Part shown: positions 1-5,892 of the stretch, piece by piece | Numbering within the stretch: position 1 is the stretch's first letter | How the letters are laid out: every line of letters starts with the position of its first letter | The notes under the pieces: generated by a model | The model's input: only the letters and a program-made list of their open reading frames with translations | The model's database searches: none | What the model was told of the DNA's origin: nothing | Translations under genes and position numbers: made by a program | Origin: Clostridia bacterium | GTDB taxonomy: Bacteria; Bacillota_A; Clostridia; Oscillospirales; Acutalibacteraceae | Direction: 5' to 3' | Assembly (NCBI GenBank): GCA_017547865.1 | Contig: JAFYOA010000414.1 | Span: 1 to 20,343 of the forward strand | DNA: 20,343 bases

Positions 1-203
1 ATAGAATTATCCCAAAAATCCCGTTTACACGCACATTTGTCTTTGTATGATGGAAAATAATGTATATTTTCTCTTATGGAAAGACAAAATTTCCCATTTT
101 TTCACTTGTATTTGTATAGCAATACTTTTCTATACAACATACGTACAATATACCGCATTGCATATGTGTTACGTTACATAGTATTAAATGGCATTTTGCA
201 CAC

Positions 204-238
204 AAAAAAGCCCTGCCCACCCGCAGGTGAACAGGGCT
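204..238 (-). terminator. Rho-independent terminator after gpmI
   Basis: Read on the minus strand, AGCCCTG pairs with CAGGGCT, an inner CACC/GGTG pairing tightens the hairpin, and TTTTTT follows directly. It lies 15 bp past the gpmI stop codon, so it ends the pgk-tpiA-gpmI direction of transcription. Confidence 0.88.
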
Positions 239-252
239 TGGATTCAGTTGAA

Positions 253-1764
253 TCAGAGAATGATGGATTCGCCGTCCATTTCAGCAGGCTGGGGCAGGCC
301 CAGGATCTTCAGCATGGTGGGAGCGATATCCGCCAGCTTGCCGCCCTTGCGCAGTTCGCAGGGGTAGCCGATCACGCAGAAAGGCACCAGGTTGGTGGTG
401 TGGGCGGTGAAGGGAGAACCGTCGGCCTCGAACATCTTGTCGGCGTTGCCGTGGTCGGCAGTGAGCAGAATGCAGCCGCCCATTTCCTTCACAGCTTCGG
501 CCACGCGGCCCACGCAGGTATCCACAGCTTCCACAGCGGCCTTGGCGGCATCGAACACACCGGTGTGACCCACCATGTCGCAGTTGGCAAAGTTGAGGAT
601 CATCACGTCGTACTTACCGCTCTTCACAGCTTCCACCATCTTATCGGTGACTTCATAGGCGCTCATTTCGGGCTGCAGGTCGTAGGTGGCAACCTTGGGG
701 GAATTGACCAGGATGCGGTCTTCGCCTTCGTACTGCTTTTCCACGCCGCCGTTGAAGAAGAAGGTGACATGGGCGTACTTTTCGGTCTCGGCAATACGCA
801 GCTGGGTCAGGCCCTTTTCAGAGATATACTCGCCCAGGGTGTTCTTGAGAGACTGGGGCTTGAAGGCCACTTCCACGTTGGGCATAGTCTTGTCGTACTG
901 GGTCATGCATACATAGTACAGGGGGAAGAAACCGTTCTTGCGTTCGAAACCATCGAAAGCCGGATCCACGAAGGTGCGGGTGATTTCACGGGCACGGTCG
1001 GGGCGGAAGTTGAAGAACACAACGGAATCGTTGGCGCCGATGGGCTGGGCACCTTCCACAACGGTGGGCACCACAAATTCATCGGTCACGCCGTTCTTGT
1101 AGGAATTGGCAACAGCACACACGGGGCAGTCGGCCTTTTCGCCTTCGCCGTACACCATGGCGGCATAGGCTTTGCCCACGCGCTCCCAGCGGTTGTCACG
1201 GTCCATGGCATAGTAACGGCCCATCACGGTGGCAATTTTGCCCACGCCGATCTCGGCCATCTTGTCCATCAGTTCTTCCACGAAGGACTGACCGCTGCTG
1301 GGGGGCACGTCGCGGCCGTCCAGCAGGCCATGCACAAACACCTTTTCCACGCCGTGCTTTTTGGCCAGGGCCAGCAGGGCATACAGGTGGGTGTTGTGGC
1401 TGTGCACGCCGCCGTTGGAAAGCAGACCGATGAGATGCAGGGCGGTGCCGTTCTTCTTCACATTTTCAATGGCAGCCAGGAAAGTCTCGTTGTTATCGAA
1501 ATCGCCGTCCTGAATGGACTTGGTGATGCGGGTGAGTTCCTGGTACACGATGCGGCCGGCACCGATGTTGGTGTGGCCCACTTCGCTGTTGCCCATCTGG
1601 CCGTCCGGCAGACCAACGTCCATACCGGAAGCGCCAATGGGGGTCACGGGGTTGTTGGCAATGATGGCATCCAGGTTGGGGGTAGCAGCGGCCTTAATGG
1701 CGTTGCCCTCGTCACCGGCAATGCCAAAGCCGTCGAGGATCATAAGAACCAGAGGTTTTTTCAT
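253..1764 (-). CDS. gpmI: 2,3-bisphosphoglycerate-independent phosphoglycerate mutase
   Basis: Cytosolic glycolytic enzyme that interconverts 3-phosphoglycerate and 2-phosphoglycerate without a bisphosphoglycerate cofactor, using two divalent metals. The 503 residues match the family's usual length of about 510. The N-terminus has the alkaline-phosphatase-fold metal motif MILDGFG (Asp11). The phosphoserine nucleophile is Ser60 in DGQMGNSEVGH, and the C-terminal metal motif is TADHGNADKM. The ATG start is preceded by GAAAGGA at good spacing. It is last of the pgk, tpiA, gpmI series on this strand, but about 400 bp of hairpin repeats lie between it and tpiA, and a TATAAT box 24 bp upstream of the start suggests its own promoter. 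A strong terminator follows. Identification is secure. Confidence 0.97.
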   Translation of the reverse strand: MKKPLVLMILDGFGIAGDEGNAIKAAATPNLDAIIANNPVTPIGASGMDVGLPDGQMGNSEVGHTNIGAGRIVYQELTRITKSIQDGDFDNNETFLAAIENVKKNGTALHLIGLLSNGGVHSHNTHLYALLALAKKHGVEKVFVHGLLDGRDVPPSSGQSFVEELMDKMAEIGVGKIATVMGRYYAMDRDNRWERVGKAYAAMVYGEGEKADCPVCAVANSYKNGVTDEFVVPTVVEGAQPIGANDSVVFFNFRPDRAREITRTFVDPAFDGFERKNGFFPLYYVCMTQYDKTMPNVEVAFKPQSLKNTLGEYISEKGLTQLRIAETEKYAHVTFFFNGGVEKQYEGEDRILVNSPKVATYDLQPEMSAYEVTDKMVEAVKSGKYDVMILNFANCDMVGHTGVFDAAKAAVEAVDTCVGRVAEAVKEMGGCILLTADHGNADKMFEADGSPFTAHTTNLVPFCVIGYPCELRKGGKLADIAPTMLKILGLPQPAEMDGESIIL

Positions 1765-1787
1765 GTTCGGTTCGTCCTTTCAAAAAA

Positions 1788-1793
1788 ATTATA
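1788..1793 (-). promoter_or_regulatory. Possible -10 box of a gpmI promoter
   Basis: A perfect TATAAT on the minus strand lies 24 bp upstream of the gpmI ATG, with the ribosome binding site between. The -35 at 17-bp spacing would be AAACTT, a poor match that falls inside the adjacent structured repeat. The promoter is therefore plausible but unproven. Confidence 0.4.
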
Positions 1794-1797
1794 GAAA

Positions 1798-1890
1798 CTG
1801 CGTAACGTAAAAGTTTCGCCGGCCTTTTCAAAGGCCGCAGGGTGTCGGGGCGGCGCCCTGACCCGACCGTCGCAACGGTCGGAATTCCTT
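1798..1890. repeat. Structured dispersed repeat, copy A (three hairpins)
   Basis: This non-coding element aligns without change in overall length to 7684-7776. In order it holds a lead-in CTGCGTAACGTAAAAGTTT; hairpin 1 (1820-1837, arms CGGCCTTT/AAAGGCCG, loop TC); hairpin 2 (1840-1864, 3' arm GCCCTGACCC); hairpin 3 (1863-1882, arms CCGACCGT/ACGGTCGG, loop CGCA); and a tail AATTCCTT. Compared with the other copy, the arms of hairpins 1 and 3 change in a compensatory way while loops and hairpin 2's 3' arm stay the same. The functional strand is unknown. No ORF fits it. Similar elements are, from memory, common in Oscillospiraceae genomes, which I could not check. Confidence 0.85.
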
Positions 1891-1947
1891 ATGCTCCCAA
1901 AAGGGCAGGAGGGGAAAACGAATCTTGTGTACGATGCAGTTTGGTTT

Positions 1948-2115
1948 GGGAACCCACACGCGGAGGGGTTCCCGGTAGAATCCGGAAATTATTTCAATAA
2001 ATCATAACCAGGCTTACGTTCGGAACCCCCGGCTGAGGGTCGCATGAATCCGCTGCGCGGATTATGCTTCGAGTTTGCACTCGCGCAAGCTTGACAGGGA
2101 GAACGCTGCACGTTC
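1948..2115. other. Run of short hairpins in the tpiA-gpmI spacer
   Basis: The 407-bp spacer 1765-2171 has no credible gene. Beyond the structured repeat it holds at least four more inverted repeats: GGGAACCC/GGGTTCCC (1948-1973), AATCCGC/GCGGATT with loop TGC (2047-2063), CGAGT/ACTCG with loop TTGC (2070-2083) and GAACG/CGTTC (2101-2115). None is followed by a T-tract, so they do not look like ordinary terminators. They may extend the repeat element or be separate small repeats. Confidence 0.6.
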
Positions 2116-2171
2116 GACCGCTCCTGCGCTTGTGGACAAAGCTTTTACGTATTCCCGGTTTTTGGCGTTAA

Positions 2172-2942
2172 TCAGCCGTTGGTAGCAGCAGCAACGATAG
2201 CAGCAAAGTCTTCGGGCTTCAGAGAAGCGCCGCCGATGAGGCCGCCGTCCACGTCGGGCTGGGCAACCAGCTCGGCAGCGTTCTTGGCGTTCATGGAACC
2301 ACCGTACTGAATGGTGGTGGCGTTGGCAGCTTCTTCACCGTACAGACCGGCCAGCACGGCGCGGATCTCGGCGCAAACTTCGTTGGCCTGCTCGGCGGTG
2401 GCGGTACGGCCGGTGCCGATGGCCCACACGGGTTCGTAAGCGATGATCACGCGGGAGAGTTCTTCCTTGGAAACGCCGCCCAGAGCGATCTTGGTCTGCA
2501 GAGCCACCAGCTCGGCGGTGATGCCCTGTTCACGCTGCTCCAGGTATTCGCCCACGCACAGAATCACGGTCATGCCGGCATCCAGAGCGGCACGCACACG
2601 CTTCTGCACGGTCACATCGGTTTCGCCAAAATAAGTACGGCGCTCACTGTGGCCAATAATAACATATTCCACACCCATGGCAGTGAGCATTTCGGCGGAG
2701 ATTTCGCCGGTGTAGGCACCGCTCTTCTCCCAGTGGCAGTTTTCAGCACCGATCTTCACGTTGGTGCCCTTGGTCACTTCCAGAGCAGTCTGCAGGTCCA
2801 CATAGGGCACGCAGGCAACCACGTCGCAGCCGGCATCCTTCACCAGGGGCAGAATGCCTTCCAGCAGCACCTTGGCTTCGGCGGGGGTCTTGTTCATTTT
2901 CCAGTTGCCGGCGATAACGGCTTTTCTCAGGTTCTTGTTCAT
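2172..2942 (-). CDS. tpiA: Triosephosphate isomerase
   Basis: Cytosolic TIM-barrel enzyme that interconverts dihydroxyacetone phosphate and glyceraldehyde 3-phosphate. Its 256 residues are the normal length. Substrate-binding NWKMNK (Asn13, Lys15), catalytic His98 in IIGHSERR, catalytic Glu170 in AYEPVWAIGTGRTAT with the flexible loop 6, and the phosphate-gripping YGGSMN at 213-218 are all present. The ATG is preceded by AAAGGA. It lies 92 bp downstream of pgk, and the gap contains a strong terminator, so expression depends on readthrough or a weak promoter that I could not identify. No T-rich terminator follows it. Transcription would run into the hairpin-rich spacer before gpmI. Confidence 0.97.
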   Translation of the reverse strand: MNKNLRKAVIAGNWKMNKTPAEAKVLLEGILPLVKDAGCDVVACVPYVDLQTALEVTKGTNVKIGAENCHWEKSGAYTGEISAEMLTAMGVEYVIIGHSERRTYFGETDVTVQKRVRAALDAGMTVILCVGEYLEQREQGITAELVALQTKIALGGVSKEELSRVIIAYEPVWAIGTGRTATAEQANEVCAEIRAVLAGLYGEEAANATTIQYGGSMNAKNAAELVAQPDVDGGLIGGASLKPEDFAAIVAAATNG

Positions 2943-2991
2943 GCTGTTGCAGGTCCTTTCTTATATAAGAAACGTTGTATTCTTTTCAGAG

Positions 2992-3018
2992 AAAAAAGCG
3001 GGAGAGAGACTCTCCCGC
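2992..3018 (-). terminator. Rho-independent terminator between pgk and tpiA
   Basis: Minus-strand GCGGGAGAG-TCT-CTCTCCCGC forms a perfect 9-bp stem followed by TTTTTTC. It starts 17 bp after the pgk stop and lies upstream of tpiA, so it would uncouple or attenuate expression of the downstream glycolytic genes. Confidence 0.88.
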
Positions 3019-3034
3019 TTCCATTGTACGAAAA

Positions 3035-4225
3035 TTATTTCTCGTTGAGGCAGGCGATGCCCGGGAGCACACGGCCTTCCAGGAATTCCAGAGAAGCGCC
3101 GCCGCCGGTGGAGATGTGAGTCATCTTGTCGGCGAAACCGAGGGTCTCCACAGCTGCAGCAGAGTCGCCGCCGCCGATGATGGAGATAGCGTCGCTTTCG
3201 GCAATGGCCTGAGCCACAGCGATGGTGCCCTTAGCAAAGGGAGCCATTTCGAACACGCCCATGGGGCCGTTCCAAACAACAGTACCGGCGCTCTTCACGG
3301 CTTCGGCAAACTTGGCCATGGTCTTGGGACCGATGTCCAGGCCCATCCAGCCGTCGTCGATGCAGCACTCGCACACCTTGGTGTTGGCGTCTTCGGCGAA
3401 AGCATCGGCACACATATTGTCGGCAGGCAGCAGGAAGTTGATGCCCTTGGCTTCGGCCTTGGCCAGGATTTCCTTAGCCAGCTCGATCTTGTCTTCTTCG
3501 CACTTGCTGGCGCCGATAGCACGGCCCTGAGCAGCAGCGAAGGTGTAAGCCATAGCGCCACCGATGATGAGGGTGTCGCACTTGTCGATCAGGTTGGTGA
3601 TCACGCCGATCTTATCGGAAACCTTGGCACCGCCCAGGATGGCCACGAAGGGACGCTTGGGGGTGGTGAGGGCGCCGCCCATCACAGAGATTTCCTTCTG
3701 GATCAGGTAGCCGCAGACAGCGGGCAGGTAATCGGCCACGCCGGCGGTGGAAGCATGGGCACGGTGAGCAGCACCGAAAGCATCGTTGACATAGATCTCA
3801 GCCAGAGCAGCCAGCTTCTTGGAGAATTCGGGATCGTTCTTTTCCTCTTCCTTGTGGAAGCGGGTGTTTTCGATCAGCATAACATCGCCGTTGTTCAGAG
3901 CAGCGGCCATAGCCTGGGCGCTTTCGCCAACAACGTCGGCAGCGATCTTGACTTCCTGGCCCAGAGCCTCGGTGAGGTAGGCGGCCACGGGAGCCAGAGA
4001 ATACTTCATGTTGAACTCGCCCTTCGGACGGCCCAGGTGGGAGCACAGGATAACCTTAGCGCCCTGATCTTTCAGATATTTGATGGTCTTCAGAGCTTCG
4101 ACGATACGCTTGGGGTCGGAGATGTTGCCTTCGGAATCGAACGGCACGTTGAAGTCGCAGCGGACAAGAACTTTCTTACCGGTAACTTCGATATCTTCGA
4201 CAGTCTTCTTGTTCAGATAATTCAT
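3035..4225 (-). CDS. pgk: Phosphoglycerate kinase
   Basis: Cytosolic enzyme that transfers the acyl phosphate of 1,3-bisphosphoglycerate to ADP, making ATP and 3-phosphoglycerate. Its 396 residues fit the family. Visible motifs are RCDFNVP (22-28), SHLGRP (62-67), [25 protein letters not shown], the nucleotide-binding [10 protein letters not shown] near the C-terminus and the final [13 protein letters not shown]. The frame stays open upstream to 4645, but the start is set here because [12 protein letters not shown] is a normal family N-terminus, AAGGAG stands 10 bases before it, and a good promoter lies inside the upstream extension. No gapA is adjacent, although gapA-pgk is the usual order in Firmicutes. 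Confidence 0.97.
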   Translation of the reverse strand: MNYLNKKTVEDIEVTGKKVLVRCDFNVPFDSEGNISDPKRIVEALKTIKYLKDQGAKVILCSHLGRPKGEFNMKYSLAPVAAYLTEALGQEVKIAADVVGESAQAMAAALNNGDVMLIENTRFHKEEEKNDPEFSKKLAALAEIYVNDAFGAAHRAHASTAGVADYLPAVCGYLIQKEISVMGGALTTPKRPFVAILGGAKVSDKIGVITNLIDKCDTLIIGGAMAYTFAAAQGRAIGASKCEEDKIELAKEILAKAEAKGINFLLPADNMCADAFAEDANTKVCECCIDDGWMGLDIGPKTMAKFAEAVKSAGTVVWNGPMGVFEMAPFAKGTIAVAQAIAESDAISIIGGGDSAAAVETLGFADKMTHISTGGGASLEFLEGRVLPGIACLNEK

Positions 4226-4274
4226 TTCTGATACACTCCTTTTATATTTTGGGTACGACTGACTTAATAAAACC

Positions 4275-4295
4275 ATGCGGAAAAAGCATCCGCAT
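4275..4295 (-). other. Hairpin in the pgk 5' leader
   Basis: ATGCGGA and TCCGCAT pair around TGCTTTT in the roughly 75-base leader between the predicted promoter and pgk. No uridine run follows, so it is more likely a stabilising or regulatory leader hairpin than a terminator. Function is unknown. Confidence 0.45.
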
Positions 4296-4304
4296 TCATT
4301 GACT

Positions 4305-4333
4305 ATTTTATAACATTCGGTTGTTTTTTTCAA
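4305..4333 (-). promoter_or_regulatory. Vegetative promoter of pgk
   Basis: Minus-strand TTGAAA (4328-4333), a 17-bp spacer and TAAAAT (4305-4310) each match the sigma-A consensus at five of six bases. Predicted transcription start is near 4298, giving a leader of about 75 bases before the pgk ATG. Confidence 0.72.
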
Positions 4334-4446
4334 TAGTTTGGCGGCAAAAATTGCAATTGTGGCATTCTGCTCAAATTTTCGCCGCAGGCGCGGGCTGTGC
4401 ATTTCATTTTGCAATAACAAAAGTGTACCCGCGTAGACAAAGACAG

Positions 4447-4468
4447 GAAAACCCGCCGTTTTACGGCG
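4447..4468 (-). terminator. Terminator of the trmL pair, overlapping a stop codon
   Basis: Minus-strand CGCCGT-AAA-ACGGCG is a 6-bp stem followed by GGTTTTCC. The last codons of the upstream gene form the 5' arm and its TAA stop spans the arm/loop border. The U-run is short, so efficiency may be modest. Confidence 0.6.
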
Positions 4469-4952
4469 TATAATATCCCGCTCTGCCAAACCCAAGCGTT
4501 GCCCAGCGAAATGCCCTGCGCTTTTCAAATTCAAATTCCTCTGCCGGCACCATGCCTTCCATATCGGCAATGTCTGCCGGGGTGCTCTCTCGATACACAC
4601 CGACGGAGATGGCAGGAAACGCATACGAATAGCCGTTCTCGGCATCGATGATTTCGCCGCCGTTTTTTGCCTTCAGCAAAGCCGACAGTTCTTCCGCATC
4701 GCTTTCAAACACATTTGCGCCGTACAATTCCGGGCGAAGCATTCCATCCGGCCCGCCAAGAAATTCCATGAACTCCGCTTTACCGTCTGCATCGAAATCA
4801 ATCCGCAATTCGCTGTTAAAATAATAATACGAACCGCGCACGACCTCTGCCGTTCCCAAAAGCGCCATAGCTTCATCTCGGGAAGCACCAAACGGCAGCA
4901 AGCGGCCGTTCCATTCCAGCCCCTTCAGCGGCTGTACAACAAATTTGTTCAT
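4461..4952 (-). CDS. Conserved-looking hypothetical protein, 163 residues
   Basis: I do not recognise this protein. It is a soluble, acidic, mixed alpha/beta sequence with no signal peptide or membrane segment. Notable stretches are [15 protein letters not shown] near the N-terminus, [23 protein letters not shown] in the first half, and [10 protein letters not shown] at about 114-122, an edge-strand-like motif. The C-terminus FGRAGYYTP is aromatic. The start is taken at MNKFVVQ because GAGGGTGA precedes it and the gene then begins 7 bp after the trmL stop. The frame remains open further upstream inside trmL, which is unlikely to be used. Tight spacing implies co-translation with trmL. The layout resembles small immunity-type proteins, but that is only an impression. 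Confidence 0.8.
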   Translation of the reverse strand: MNKFVVQPLKGLEWNGRLLPFGASRDEAMALLGTAEVVRGSYYYFNSELRIDFDADGKAEFMEFLGGPDGMLRPELYGANVFESDAEELSALLKAKNGGEIIDAENGYSYAFPAISVGVYRESTPADIADMEGMVPAEEFEFEKRRAFRWATLGFGRAGYYTP

Positions 4953-4959
4953 TTCACCC

Positions 4960-5472
4960 TCACATGTCGTTGCGGCTTTCCCATTTGTAGTCCCGCAATT
5001 CGCCCTTGCAGGAAAGCGCAGGGAAATCCCACTGGCGCAGGGCCTCGTACACGCCAATGGCCACGCTGTTGGAAAGATTCAGGCTGCGGGCCTCATCGAT
5101 CATAGGAATGCGCACACAGCTGTCCGGGTGCTCAAACAGCAGTTTTTCCGGCAAACCGGCTGATTCTTTACCGAAAAACAGGTAACTGCCGTCCGGGTAG
5201 GCCACATCGGTGTGGCGGCGGGGCGCTTTTGTAGAGAAAAAGAAGAAATTTCCTGTATTTTTTGCAAAGAAATCTTCCAAACTGTCGTAGTAGGTAATAT
5301 CAAGGAAATGCCAGTAATCCAGACCGGCGTGGCGCAGCTTTTTATCATCCACCTTAAAGCCCATGGGGCCCACCAGGTGCAGCCGGGCGCCGGTAACGGC
5401 ACAGGTGCGGGCAATATTGCCGGTGTTCTGGGGAATTTCCGGTTCCACCAGCACAATATTGAGTTCAGACAT
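4960..5472 (-). CDS. trmL: tRNA (cytidine/uridine-34-2'-O-)-methyltransferase TrmL
   Basis: SPOUT-class methyltransferase that 2'-O-methylates the wobble base of certain leucine tRNAs using S-adenosylmethionine, acting as a cytosolic dimer with a C-terminal trefoil knot. The 170 residues are slightly longer than the usual 155-160. The SpoU motifs are clear: NTGNIARTC (16-24), LFFGKESAGLP (98-108) and IPMIDEARSLNLSNSVAIG beginning at 122, which carries the knot and cofactor loop. AAAGGA precedes the ATG. It is the first gene of a two-gene minus-strand unit and is divergent from the small membrane-protein gene at 5640. No convincing promoter was found in the 167-bp divergent spacer. Confidence 0.95.
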   Translation of the reverse strand: MSELNIVLVEPEIPQNTGNIARTCAVTGARLHLVGPMGFKVDDKKLRHAGLDYWHFLDITYYDSLEDFFAKNTGNFFFFSTKAPRRHTDVAYPDGSYLFFGKESAGLPEKLLFEHPDSCVRIPMIDEARSLNLSNSVAIGVYEALRQWDFPALSCKGELRDYKWESRNDM

Positions 5473-5639
5473 ACGTTCAGTCCTTTCACAAAATCAAAAA
5501 CGTCGCTTATGTGCAGTTTATTTTCATCTTTTGCGCGGCAATATTTTCCACGCAAAACCAGCAGAAAACGGGGGAAATTAGTATGGCGAACATTATGCGG
5601 TGCATTCAGCTCGCACTATTTTTGAGGAGGATCTGCCTT

Positions 5640-5843
5640 ATGAGCAAAAAAGCAGAAAAAACAGCCAGAATGATCGGCATTGGTGCAGCCGTGGGCGTAG
5701 CCGGTGCGGCGGCCGCCGCCATGGTGGGCGCTGCCCGCCACCACAACAAAGCCAACCCGCGCAAAAAGCTGATGAAAGATGCCAAGCAGGTGGGCAGCGG
5801 CATTTCCACCATGTGGAACGACGTTGTTTCTATGATGCACTAA
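5640..5843 (+). CDS. Small single-pass membrane protein, 67 residues
   Basis: Unrecognised small protein, one of only two plus-strand genes here. A short basic start (MSKKAEKTAR) is followed by a Gly/Ala-rich hydrophobic segment at about residues 11-33, then a strongly basic stretch (RHHNKANPRKKLMKDAK) and an amphipathic C-terminus ending DVVSMMH. The positive charge after the helix favours an N-out, C-in topology, as inference. The frame stays open upstream, but the start is fixed by AGGAGG nine bases before this ATG. It has its own terminator, so it is likely a monocistronic gene. The layout resembles small stress-associated membrane proteins of the YtxH kind, without sequence proof. Confidence 0.75.
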   Translation: MSKKAEKTARMIGIGAAVGVAGAAAAAMVGAARHHNKANPRKKLMKDAKQVGSGISTMWNDVVSMMH

Positions 5844-5847
5844 GGAG

Positions 5848-5880
5848 AAAAGGCGGCAGCAAAACAGCTGCTGCCTTTTT
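5848..5880. terminator. Bidirectional terminator
   Basis: GGCGGCAGC pairs with GCTGCTGCC (nine pairs, one wobble) around AAAACA, with AAAA before and TTTTT after. It serves the small plus-strand gene ending at 5843 and the minus-strand MORN gene ending at 5893. Confidence 0.88.
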
Positions 5881-5892
5881 ACGCATTACATT

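Noticed and set aside
1..203. AT-rich left edge as a possible gene start or regulatory region
   Set aside because: The only open frame runs into gpmI antisense, and no paired -35/-10, hairpin with T-tract or ribosome binding site could be supported. It is probably a spacer to the next gene outside the window.
2926..2975. TATATA near the tpiA start as a promoter
   Set aside because: It overlaps the region directly before the ribosome binding site, leaving no leader, and has no partner -35 at usable spacing.
4226..4645. Upstream extension of the pgk frame by 140 codons
   Set aside because: It overlaps the preceding hypothetical gene, contains the pgk promoter, lacks similarity to the family, and the internal ATG at 4225 has a good ribosome binding site.
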